Position numbers and translations under genes: made by a program. 13,299 nucleotides of DNA from CAYLUN01 sp964386865 (lineage in GTDB: Bacteria; Verrucomicrobiota; Kiritimatiellia; RFP12; UBA1067): assembly GCA_964386865.1 (NCBI GenBank), contig CAYLUN010000130.1, positions 1-13,299 of the forward strand, written 5' to 3'. The notes under the pieces were generated by a model. The model did not search any database, was not told where the DNA came from, and saw only the letters and a program-made list of their open reading frames with translations. This document shows positions 1 to 7,008 of this stretch, piece after piece; position 1 is the stretch's first letter, and the number at the start of each line of letters is the position of its first letter.

Positions 1-1
1 T

Positions 2-553
2 CTGGTGCTCGACACCGATGTCTACTCCAACACGGGCGGACAGGCCTCCAAGTCCACGCCGCTGGGCGCGATCGCCAAGTTCGCGGCCTCCGGCAAGGGG
101 CAGATGAAGAAGAACCTCGGCATGATCTCGATGACCTACAAGAACATCTACGTCGCGCAGGTCAGCTTGGGCGCCAATGCGGCCGCCACCGTCAAGGCTT
201 TCGTCGAGGCCGAGGCGTATGACGGCCCCGCGATCATCATCGCCTACTCGCACTGCATCGCGCACGGCATCGAGATGAGCGACGGTCTGGAACACCAGAA
301 GATCGCCGTCGAGACCGGCCACTTCCCGCTGTACCGCTACAACCCGGATCTTTCCGCCGAAGGGAAGAACGCGTTGCAGCTCGACTGCAAGGCGCCGACG
401 CAGTCGTTCGCGGAAACCGCGCTGAAGGAGAACCGCTTCAAGCAGCTCCTTAAGCTCAACCCGAACGCGGACGCGATGCTGCAGAAGGCCGAAAAGCAGT
501 TCAAGGAAAACTTCGACATGCTTCAGGCTCTGGCCAGCATGACCAAGTCGTAG
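2..553 (+). CDS. nifJ: Pyruvate:ferredoxin (flavodoxin) oxidoreductase, C-terminal part (5' end outside window)
   Basis: This is the last 183 codons or so of a single-chain pyruvate:ferredoxin oxidoreductase. The enzyme oxidatively decarboxylates pyruvate to acetyl-CoA and CO2 in the cytoplasm and passes electrons to ferredoxin or flavodoxin. The frame is open from base 2 and enters at LVLDTDVYSNTGGQASKSTP, the family's thiamine-diphosphate/Mg-binding segment. The conserved C-terminal portion follows (YVAQVSLGAN, IIAYSHCIAHGI, GLEHQK, PLYRYNP). The stop is TAG at 551. The full family is about 1,150-1,200 residues, so roughly 1,000 residues plus the ferredoxin-like [4Fe-4S] domain lie off the left edge. 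The gene ends 20 bases before a strong terminator and is convergent with the leftward sulfatase. It implies anaerobic or fermentative metabolism. The family assignment is very secure; the truncation is a window-edge effect. Confidence 0.96.
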   Translation: MVLDTDVYSNTGGQASKSTPLGAIAKFAASGKGQMKKNLGMISMTYKNIYVAQVSLGANAAATVKAFVEAEAYDGPAIIIAYSHCIAHGIEMSDGLEHQKIAVETGHFPLYRYNPDLSAEGKNALQLDCKAPTQSFAETALKENRFKQLLKLNPNADAMLQKAEKQFKENFDMLQALASMTKS

Positions 554-573
554 GCGCTTCGGCCCTCAAATAA

Positions 574-609
574 AAAGGCGCCCCGGATCGCTCCGGGGCG
601 CCTTTCTTT
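574..609. terminator. Bidirectional intrinsic terminator
   Basis: A perfect 14-bp stem (574-587 pairing with 592-605) closes on a TCGC tetraloop and is rich in G/C. On the + strand the stem ends in T's and is followed by CTTTG. On the - strand the same stem is followed by TTTTTATTT. It therefore suits both the PFOR gene, whose stop lies 20 bases upstream, and the convergent sulfatase transcript from the right. Confidence 0.93.
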
Positions 610-622
610 GTCTCAGCAAAAT

Positions 623-652
623 GCGGCGCCCCGTCGAAGCGGCGCCCCGTCG
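623..652. repeat. Short direct repeat, two 14-mers
   Basis: The 14-mer GCGGCGCCCCGTCG occurs at 623-636 and again at 639-652, with only AA between the copies. It lies just past the PFOR terminator in non-coding DNA. It is probably a local duplication; no function is visible. Confidence 0.6.
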
Positions 653-695
653 CCTCACCTGGTTTCCCTCTGCGGTTGTGCGCGCACGGACCGGT

Positions 696-769
696 GCCGG
701 CTGAAGCCGGTACAACGTACGAATCGCGGGCCTACGCAACCAAGGCTTGTTGTACCGGCTTCAGCCGGC
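696..769. repeat. REP-like inverted pair in the PFOR/sulfatase gap
   Basis: A perfect 21-base inverted repeat (696-716 against 749-769) is separated by 32 bases. The left arm reads GCCGGCTGAAGCCGGTACAA plus one C. Within each arm, CCGGC-TGAA-GCCGG is itself a 5-bp hairpin with a TGAA loop (GTTGTACCGGCTTCAGCCGG on the other side). The unit is thus two head-to-head small palindromes flanked by TACAAC/GTTGTA. This is the general design of REP/BIME elements mobilised in other bacteria by RAYT (IS200-like) transposases. That the element is multicopy in this genome is inference. No second copy and no RAYT gene are in the window. Confidence 0.72.
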
Positions 770-850
770 CCATAGCACCGAGCCCCCGCCGCTCGAGTCC
801 TCTACGCCCCCGTCGCGTCCCCGCACGCCGCGACCACCTGGGCGACGCGT

Positions 851-2737
851 CTACTGCCCGGCCAGCGGCTTCTCTCGGCCTTCAAGCACGTCCAACATAT
901 GCCCGAGAATGCGGCGCGGATAAGCCTGCGGCTTCGAGAAGCTTTCGTCCTGCGCGTTGAGCTTGACCAGTTCCCGCACGGCCGGGAGAACGGGCTTCGC
1001 CGCCTCACCCAGCCGGTCCAGCGCGTTGCAGGCTTGCAGCGAACACCACGGCGCCTCGAGGTCGCGCATCGCTTTCTCCAGCACCGGCAGCGCGAGCTCC
1101 AGCCGCCCCTGGCGAGCCAGCGCGTCAGCCGCCGCCACGCGCACAAAGCCAGACGGATCGGCCAGCAACTTTTCCAGCGCTGGCCAGGCTTCGGCTGCCT
1201 TCTTGCCGAGCATGCCGAAGCCGAGCGCTGCCCACCAGCGCACCGGCATGACGTCGTCGCTGGCCGCTTTCACCAGCGCGGACAGATTCGCCGGATCCTG
1301 TGCCGAAGCCAGCAGCGCCGTCGCCAGCACGCGCTCGACCGGCCACGCGCCGGTCTTGTGCGACGCCTCGTAGCCTTCCAGCTCGCAGCCCTCCGGCAGC
1401 AGCCCGTTGTCGCGGTTCTCAAGCAACTGCGCCGACAGCGCCTCGCGCAGCGCCGCCACCCGCTCCGCGCGCTCGGCCTTTCCCGCCAGATTCACGACGC
1501 AATCCGGATCGGCCTTCAGATCGTAAAGCTCGTCAGACGGCTTACGCCCCCAGAACTGCGCCGTCGCGGGCGTCAGCTTGCCCTCCTCGGCGAGCCGCGC
1601 CCACGACTGGTAGCCGCGAGCCCGGAACATGTAGCTGAGCGGCTCGACGTACGGGATCTCGGGCCGGAAATTGCGGATGTAGAGCCACCGGCCGTCTGTT
1701 ACCGAGCGCACCATGTCGTAGCGCTCATCCATGCGGTCGCGCGTGCAGAAGGCGTACTGCCGCGGCTTCTCGCCGGTCGCGCCCGCGAAGGGCACGCCCT
1801 GCAAGTAAGCCGGCCGCTTCACGCCCGCGAGGGCCAGCACTGTCGCCGCAAAATCGACAAAATGAACGGGCGACGCCATCCTCGAGCCGGGCGCGGCTGG
1901 CGCGAGGTGCCGCCACTTGGGCGGAAAGTAGGCGACGAGCGGCACGTGCGTGCCGCTGTCCTGCAGGAAACGCTTGCTGCGCGCCGTCACGCCGCCATTG
2001 TCGCCGTAGTAGAAGATGATCGTGTTCTCGGCCAGACCAGCCGCCTCCAGCGCCTTGAGCTTCTCGCCCAGCTGGCGGTCCATCTCGGCGATGCAGTCGT
2101 ACTGCCGCGCGAGGTCGGCGCGGATTTCGGGCGTGTCCGGCTGGTAGGGCCGCACGCGCACGTTGGCCGGGTCGGTGGGCTCGAAGCCAAATTTCTTCTC
2201 GGCGGGGAACAGGCAGCTCTCGTGACAGACCTCGTGGTTGAAGACACTGAAGAATGGCGTGTCCGGCGTCGGCCGGCTCTTCCAATCGGCCTTCTTGCTG
2301 CAGGCGTCCCACGCCTCTTTCAGGTCGATCGGCGAGTTGTAGTCCGTCTTCGCGTTGTTGGTCGTGTAGTAGCCCGCCTGCCGAAGGTACGCGGGGAACC
2401 CCTTGAGAAACGCCGGTATCTTACCGGACGCCCGCATGTTATGCGCGGGCCCACAGGTGGTCGGATACATGCCGGTGATCAGCGTGAAGCGCGAAGGCGC
2501 GCAAACGGGCATTGAGTAGCAGCTCTCGAAGACGATGCCCCTAGCCGCCAGCGCGTCAATGTTCGGCGTGCGTGCGACCCGGTCGCCGTAGCAGCCGATC
2601 AGCGTCCCCGTATCCTCGCTGACCAGCCACAGGATGTTGGGCCGCTCCTGTTTCTTCTCATCTGCCGCCCACCCCGCGAGCGGCAGCGCCGCCGCCGCAC
2701 ACCGTCCCACAAACGCCCTTCTCGAAATGCCGTTCAC
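851..2737 (-). CDS. Exported arylsulfatase-type sulfatase with C-terminal HEAT repeats
   Basis: A 628-residue sulfatase that hydrolyses sulfate esters or sulfamates, probably on host or algal glycans. The start is GTG at 2737, because AGGAGGGG lies just upstream and the protein then begins with a signal peptide. The open frame continues to 3013 but that part lacks sulfatase sequence. Residues 4-8 (ISRRAFV) give a Tat-like twin-arginine motif, with a hydrophobic stretch and likely cleavage near AGWAA (about residue 25). The sulfatase fold follows: RPNILWLVSED at 32-42 (metal ligands E41/D42), the formylglycine motif CAPSR with Cys79, and the YYGDNGG metal site around D246/N247. LYDLKADP near 405-411 is typical of the family. 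The overall look (CGPAHNMRA, YYTTNNAKTDY) is closest to the heparan N-sulfatase (SGSH)-like branch, but the substrate cannot be fixed. Residues about 485-595 form two to three HEAT-like repeats, seen in some PVC sulfatases. The gene follows the FGE-like gene by 110 bases. Confidence 0.94.
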   Translation of the reverse strand: MNGISRRAFVGRCAAAALPLAGWAADEKKQERPNILWLVSEDTGTLIGCYGDRVARTPNIDALAARGIVFESCYSMPVCAPSRFTLITGMYPTTCGPAHNMRASGKIPAFLKGFPAYLRQAGYYTTNNAKTDYNSPIDLKEAWDACSKKADWKSRPTPDTPFFSVFNHEVCHESCLFPAEKKFGFEPTDPANVRVRPYQPDTPEIRADLARQYDCIAEMDRQLGEKLKALEAAGLAENTIIFYYGDNGGVTARSKRFLQDSGTHVPLVAYFPPKWRHLAPAAPGSRMASPVHFVDFAATVLALAGVKRPAYLQGVPFAGATGEKPRQYAFCTRDRMDERYDMVRSVTDGRWLYIRNFRPEIPYVEPLSYMFRARGYQSWARLAEEGKLTPATAQFWGRKPSDELYDLKADPDCVVNLAGKAERAERVAALREALSAQLLENRDNGLLPEGCELEGYEASHKTGAWPVERVLATALLASAQDPANLSALVKAASDDVMPVRWWAALGFGMLGKKAAEAWPALEKLLADPSGFVRVAAADALARQGRLELALPVLEKAMRDLEAPWCSLQACNALDRLGEAAKPVLPAVRELVKLNAQDESFSKPQAYPRRILGHMLDVLEGREKPLAGQ

Positions 2738-2754
2738 ATCCCCTCCTGTCCCCA

Positions 2755-2776
2755 GCCCGCGCGGCGGGCCTGTCAA
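2755..2776 (-). promoter_or_regulatory. TTGACA followed by palindrome, upstream of sulfatase
   Basis: On the - strand a perfect TTGACA (2776-2771) is followed at once by a G/C-only palindrome, GCCCGC-CGC-GCGGGC (2769-2755). It lies 33 bases before the sulfatase GTG. No convincing -10 is visible at the normal spacing (GGGGAC), so promoter activity is uncertain. Similar TTGACA-plus-palindrome arrangements precede the oxidoreductase and NikR genes. Confidence 0.35.
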
Positions 2777-2797
2777 CCCCTCACATTCGCAGCGGTC

Positions 2798-2816
2798 GTT
2801 CGGCGCAACGCCGAAC
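2798..2816. other. Perfect 8-bp hairpin after the FGE-like gene
   Basis: GTTCGGCG-CAA-CGCCGAAC forms an 8-bp perfect stem with a 3-base loop, about 32 bases past the stop of the FGE-like gene. No T-tract follows on the - strand, so it is not a classical intrinsic terminator. It could be an mRNA-stabilising structure, an operator, or a partial attenuator between the FGE-like gene and the sulfatase. Confidence 0.55.
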
Positions 2817-2847
2817 CCGGTCGATAAGCGCCGGAGCGCGGCGGGGA

Positions 2848-5589
2848 TCAGCGCGACAAGACGAGCCGGAAGCCGCTGTCGGTGCCGCGGCTTTTTCCGT
2901 CGTCGCTGACCCGATAGGAGCATCGCATGTAGTCCGCCTGACTGACGTTCCACGACGCGCCACGCCACGCGCCGAACACCGTGTCCGACGCGTCCGACGC
3001 TGTGCACTCCCACACGTTGCCGCCCACCCCGTAAAGGCCAAATTCGTTCGCGCCGCTCTGCTCCACGGGGCAGGTCACCGCGAAGCCGTCAAAGTAGTCC
3101 GACATGCGCGGGGTCGTCGCGCTCTCGCTGTCCGAGTAGTTCCTGTATCTGGGCGGGAGCGAGTTGCCCCACGGGTATTCCCGCCCGTCTCCGCACTGCG
3201 CGAAAGTCTGCCACTCCGTCTCGGAAGGGACCCGGTAGCGCATCCCGTCGAGCTGAGTCTTGTCCTTCTCCGTCAGCCACGTCGCGTAGGCCTTCGCGCT
3301 CTCGAAGTTCACGTTGACGACCGGCTGGCGGTCGTCATTCAGGGTAAGCCCCTGATACGTCGCGCTGTCATGCTTGCGCTCTTTCTTTCGGTACTCGCCG
3401 TTGGTCACCGGGTACTTCGCGACCCAGAACTCCAGATCCGGCACCCAAACGAACTCCATCTGCGCAGCGGGCGACTTCCAGCCCTTTTCGACCGCAGGCC
3501 CTTTTGACGACCGCACCGCCGTCGCGTCCGCCCCCGACTTCTTGATGGCCACGGCGCCCAGCATGTTCGTGTTGATGGCCGAGAGCACCAGGCGGAGCCC
3601 GAGGTAGCGGCTCGCCTTCGAGCGCGATTCACGCTGCACCACGCGGCAGCCCGACCCCTCGTCAAACCAATTGCCGCCGCGGCACATGCGCGCCTGCCCG
3701 CTTCCTCTCCCCCAGCTCGAGCCGTCCGCCGGCGCACCCTCGTATGTCCAGTGCCAGTCGTCCATGCACCACTCCGAGACATTCCCGCTCATGTCGTACA
3801 CGTGAAGCTCGTTCTCCATGCGCGTTCCGACCGGATGGGTCGTCATCCCGCTGTTGCCGGCGAACCACCCGACCAGCCCGAGGTCGTTGCCACCGCTATA
3901 CGTGTAATCCCAGCTGTTCACTCCGCCCCTCGCGGCGAACTCCCACTCCGCCTCGGTCGGAAGCCGTATGCAGTAGTCGTCTGGGAGCCGCCTGGCCACC
4001 CGCTCGCGCGCCGTCAGCTTGCGGCTGAACTCATCGCACATGGCCCATTCCACGGTTTCCACGGGCAGGTTATCGCCCTTGACGGTGCTCGGATTCTGGC
4101 CCATCACCGATCGCCACTGCGCCTGCGTCACCTCGGTCTTCCCGATCCAGTAGTCCTTCACGATCCGCACCCGGTGCACCGGCTTCTCCTCAGCCCTGCC
4201 TTCGACAGACCCCATCCAAAAGTCGCCGGAGGCCACCGGCTTGAAGGTCATCTCCAGATCGTCGATCGTCCACGTTTTTCCGGCGGTCGGCCCCGGCACC
4301 TTTTCAGGCTCATCGGGCGGCTGCGCCGGCTTAGGGTCCAGAATCAGCGGCCCAATCTGCACGATCACAGGCACGGGCGGCGGCGCCCCATTCGCCATCA
4401 CATGCGCCTGTTCGGCCAGCAAGATGCACGTTTGCCAGTCCGCCAGCGCGCTGGCCTTCAGCGCGTCGGCCAACGCCGCGGACAGCTCCTTTAATCGCGC
4501 GTCGTCTTTCTCCTCCTTCACCGCGCTGCTCAGCGCCACCACGGCTTCCTTCCCTTCCTCCTGCTCCTTCTCCTGCGCCTCCTCAAGCGCCACCAGCAGT
4601 TTCTCCAGCGCCGCCGTGTAGACGCGCGCGCCCTCGGTCGGGTCGTTCGCCGACGCCTCGCCCAGCGCTGACTGGCGCTTGGCCTCCTCCCACGTCTCCC
4701 CGCCGTACTTATCCAGCAGCTCGGCGGCGGTGGCGAGTGCGGCTTCGAAATCGCCCTTGGCCTTGCGGTATGCCCGGATGCCTTCGGCTTGCGGCAGAGC
4801 CGACGTGTAGGCGTCCGCCGCCTCCTGCCACAGCTTCGCCGCCGCGCTGAACTCGCCCTTCTCAAAAGCCTCTCCGGCGGACAGGAGCGCCTTCCAGCCA
4901 GCCGCCACAAGGTGGTCCGCGTCCAACCCGGCATCGGCGCTTTCCGCCGCCGCTTTCGCAAGCTCGGCCTCGTCCCTCAGCCCGCGCGCGACTCCGCGCG
5001 ACATCTCCAGCGCCCGCAGCGTGCCGCACATCGCGAGCACCTCGTCATAGCCGCTGAGCGCGTGGCCCCACGCGCCGCTCTGCCGCGCGGCTTCGGCCGC
5101 GCACCACGCCGTCTCCAGCGCGTCCAGCCGCTCGCCGAACCCCTGCCCGCGCTCCATCTTCCTCGCCCTCTCGCGCGCAAGCGTCGCCACCGCGCACCGC
5201 TTCTTCACCTCGGACCCGTCAGCCAAAGCCTCGTATCGCTTTTGCAGGTCTGCGGCGGCCTCCACCCCTCCGGTCAGCCGCAGCTCGGCGATGGCCGCGC
5301 CCGCCGCCGCAAGATCCTCCAGCGCCAGCGCCTCCTCTGCCGCGAGCCTCAGCCGCTCCAGCTTCTCGAGCTGCGCCGCGTCCGACACGGCCGCCGCCTG
5401 GCTCTTTTCCAAGCGCGCACGGTATGTCCCGCACCGATAGCCGAAAAACCCAACCGCCGCGACTCCCGCCAGCAGCGCGCCCAGCAGGAGTAATCGCCGG
5501 CGCGCCCCGCCGGTGACCGGCGTAGCCGTATGACTGTTACGAGACCGCCCGTGCTGAGCCCCGTGCCCCTGATCGATCGGCTGTTCCAT
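2848..5589 (-). CDS. Membrane-anchored protein with helical domain and two FGE-sulfatase (SUMF1-like) domains
   Basis: A 913-residue protein. Residues 1-30 are polar and basic, ending GGARRR. About 32-51 (LLLLGALLAGVAAVGFFGYR) is a single membrane segment. Residues 55-400 are Ala/Glu/Leu-rich helices with TPR-like units (for example KGEFSAAAKLWQEA at 244-257). A Pro-rich linker spans 402-436. FGE-like domain 1 is about 441-671, with WMGS, KTEVTQAQW, RLPTEAEWEFAARGG, MSGNVSEW, RGGNW and GLRLVL. A second, shorter FGE-like domain is about 708-912, with KYPVTNGEY, RVPSETEWQTFA, GNVWEC, RGASW and SGFRLVL. True FGE carries a CHxSYC cysteine pair after RGGSF. Here domain 1 keeps only the second (D643/C648) and domain 2 has neither (V882/Y887). 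Oxidation of sulfatase cysteine is therefore unlikely; a structural or C-type-lectin-like binding role, or another nonheme chemistry, is more plausible. The start is ATG at 5589, preceded by a run of eight G's and CAGG. The sulfatase gene follows. Confidence 0.9.
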   Translation of the reverse strand: MEQPIDQGHGAQHGRSRNSHTATPVTGGARRRLLLLGALLAGVAAVGFFGYRCGTYRARLEKSQAAAVSDAAQLEKLERLRLAAEEALALEDLAAAGAAIAELRLTGGVEAAADLQKRYEALADGSEVKKRCAVATLARERARKMERGQGFGERLDALETAWCAAEAARQSGAWGHALSGYDEVLAMCGTLRALEMSRGVARGLRDEAELAKAAAESADAGLDADHLVAAGWKALLSAGEAFEKGEFSAAAKLWQEAADAYTSALPQAEGIRAYRKAKGDFEAALATAAELLDKYGGETWEEAKRQSALGEASANDPTEGARVYTAALEKLLVALEEAQEKEQEEGKEAVVALSSAVKEEKDDARLKELSAALADALKASALADWQTCILLAEQAHVMANGAPPPVPVIVQIGPLILDPKPAQPPDEPEKVPGPTAGKTWTIDDLEMTFKPVASGDFWMGSVEGRAEEKPVHRVRIVKDYWIGKTEVTQAQWRSVMGQNPSTVKGDNLPVETVEWAMCDEFSRKLTARERVARRLPDDYCIRLPTEAEWEFAARGGVNSWDYTYSGGNDLGLVGWFAGNSGMTTHPVGTRMENELHVYDMSGNVSEWCMDDWHWTYEGAPADGSSWGRGSGQARMCRGGNWFDEGSGCRVVQRESRSKASRYLGLRLVLSAINTNMLGAVAIKKSGADATAVRSSKGPAVEKGWKSPAAQMEFVWVPDLEFWVAKYPVTNGEYRKKERKHDSATYQGLTLNDDRQPVVNVNFESAKAYATWLTEKDKTQLDGMRYRVPSETEWQTFAQCGDGREYPWGNSLPPRYRNYSDSESATTPRMSDYFDGFAVTCPVEQSGANEFGLYGVGGNVWECTASDASDTVFGAWRGASWNVSQADYMRCSYRVSDDGKSRGTDSGFRLVLSR

Positions 5590-5593
5590 CCTG

Positions 5594-5601
5594 CCCCCCC
5601 C
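5594..5601 (-). other. Eight-base G homopolymer in front of the FGE-like start
   Basis: The coding strand reads ATGAATC, eight G's, CAGG, then the ATG at 5589. The G run sits where a ribosome binding site should be and may serve as one. The upstream ATG (5607-5605) is out of frame with eight G's but would be in frame with seven. Slippage there could add six residues; this is only a possibility. Confidence 0.4.
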
Positions 5602-5619
5602 GATTCATACGTTCATCCA

Positions 5620-5642
5620 TTTGCTTCGCTAAGCGTAGCAAA
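5620..5642. other. Imperfect hairpin between permease and FGE-like gene
   Basis: TTTGCT-T-CGC-TAA-GCG-T-AGCAAA pairs as a 6-bp stem, one T/T mismatch, then a 3-bp stem. It lies in the 141-base gap between the permease stop and the FGE-like ATG, 31-53 bases upstream of that ATG. There is no T-tract, so termination is doubtful; an operator or leader structure is possible. Nothing else is recognisable in that gap. Confidence 0.4.
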
Positions 5643-5730
5643 GCGTTCAACACCTCTTCAAGCCAAAGCTTCGCGCAAACGCGCGCGCTCTCTCATGCCG
5701 ACACTCGCGTGGCCGCCCTCAGCGGGGCCC

Positions 5731-7008
5731 CTATTCGTGCCGCAGCGCCGTGAGCGGATCCAACTGCGCAGCCTTCCAGGCCGGATACGTGCCGAAGGTA
5801 ATGCCCGTCGCCACCGAGACCGCTATCGCCACAAGCAGCGACTCGGACGTCACAGCGGCCGTGATCCCCGAGTCGCCCCCCAACTTCGAGAACCACTCCG
5901 CCGCGGCCGAGGTTCCAATGCCAAGCCCGACGCCCAGCGCGCCGCCGATGGAGGTCAGCAGAACCGACTCCGCGAGAAACTGCCAGAGGATGTCCCGCTT
6001 CCGCGCGCCCAGCGCGCGCCGCACGCCGATCTCGCGCGTCCGCTCGAAGATGTTCGCAAGCATGATGTTCATGATCCCGATGCCGCCCACCAGGAGCGAA
6101 ATCGCGGCGATGGACGTCATCACGATCGTGAAGATGCGCCGCGTCTTGCGCGCGCTCTGCAGCAGCTCGTAAGGCACCTGCACCTCGTAGTCCATCTGCG
6201 TGTGGGCGGACTTCAGGTAGGCCCGCAGGCGGCCGGCCGTGGCCGGTATCGAGCCGATCTCCTTGGCGGCCAGGTAGAGGAAATCGTAGTCCACCTGCTC
6301 GGCGACGCCCCGCCCCAGCATGCGGAGGCTGACGCCGCCCCACAGCGCGCGCGCGGTCTCCAGCGGCATGACAACCGTCGTGTTGAGGTCGAACTGTCCG
6401 GCCAGGCGGCCCCCGCCCGGGCTCTCCATTAGGCCGACGACCCGGAACGACGCGTTGCCGATCACCATCGTCTGCCCGATCGGATCCAGGTGTCCGAACA
6501 CGCGCCGCGCCGCCTTCACCCCGACCACGCAGACCGGGTCGAGAACCTTGCCGTCCGTCTCCCGGATGAACCGGCTGCGGCGATCCACCAGCCGGCACCG
6601 CGTCACCCCCAAGAAGGCGGGGGTCGTGGCGATCGCGTTGATGTCGGTCGTCTGCTGCCCCAGGACAATGTCCCGGCGCACGTCCAGCATGGGCACAATC
6701 AGGCGAACGTTCTCGAACACGTTGCCGATGTGGTCGAAATCGGCACGCGTGATCCCGTAGCGCTGGGTAAACGAGCGCGCCGACTGCTGCATGTTGCCTT
6801 CGGATGGCTTGATGGAACGCAGGATGATGTTGTCCACACCCTGCTGCTCGATCTGACGCAGCGCCTCCCGGCGGCCGCCCTCGCCGATGGCCAGCATCGC
6901 CACCACAGCCGCAATGCCCAGCACGATGCCCAGCGTGGCGAGCAGCGAGCGGATCAGGTGCCGCGTCAGGCTCGCGTAGACGGTTCCCGCCATTTCGAGC
7001 GACCTCAT
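5731..7008 (-). CDS. MacB/FtsX-type ABC transporter permease
   Basis: A 425-residue inner-membrane permease of the MacB/LolC type. The order is: N-terminal membrane helix at about 18-41 (LIRSLLATLGIVLGIAAVVAML); a large extracytoplasmic MacB_PCD domain at about 45-290; then three membrane helices near 292-318, 343-367 and 390-410. Family signatures are GIGIMNIMLA, the cytoplasmic loop RTREIGVRRALGARKRDI (323-340) and the C-terminal TYPAWKAAQLDPLTALRHE. Members act as mechanotransmission machines, moving lipoproteins, peptides or antibiotics from the periplasmic side instead of pumping through the membrane. Its ATG overlaps the TGA of the ATPase gene (ATGA), so the two are translationally coupled. 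No MacA-type adaptor or outer-membrane partner is in the window. The cargo is unknown; proximity to an exported sulfatase and an anchored FGE-like protein is only suggestive. Confidence 0.93.
   Translation of the reverse strand: MRSLEMAGTVYASLTRHLIRSLLATLGIVLGIAAVVAMLAIGEGGRREALRQIEQQGVDNIILRSIKPSEGNMQQSARSFTQRYGITRADFDHIGNVFENVRLIVPMLDVRRDIVLGQQTTDINAIATTPAFLGVTRCRLVDRRSRFIRETDGKVLDPVCVVGVKAARRVFGHLDPIGQTMVIGNASFRVVGLMESPGGGRLAGQFDLNTTVVMPLETARALWGGVSLRMLGRGVAEQVDYDFLYLAAKEIGSIPATAGRLRAYLKSAHTQMDYEVQVPYELLQSARKTRRIFTIVMTSIAAISLLVGGIGIMNIMLANIFERTREIGVRRALGARKRDILWQFLAESVLLTSIGGALGVGLGIGTSAAAEWFSKLGGDSGITAAVTSESLLVAIAVSVATGITFGTYPAWKAAQLDPLTALRHE

Noticed and set aside
676..960. 94-codon + strand frame beginning in the PFOR/sulfatase gap
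   Set aside because: It translates the inverted repeat and then runs antisense into the sulfatase 3' end. There is no ribosome binding site and no conserved sequence.
899..2515. 538-codon + strand open frame opposite the sulfatase
   Set aside because: It mirrors the codon phase of the sulfatase on the other strand in GC-rich DNA. Its translation is Arg/His/Leu-rich with no domain, and the sulfatase has clear motifs.
2738..3013. N-terminal extension of the sulfatase frame upstream of 2737
   Set aside because: It overlaps the coding end of the FGE-like gene and is Arg-rich and unlike sulfatases. The GTG at 2737 has a ribosome binding site and begins a Tat signal peptide.
2848..5589. Assignment as the genuine sulfatase-maturing FGE
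   Set aside because: The catalytic cysteine pair is absent in both FGE-like domains and the domains are predicted to lie outside the cytoplasm.
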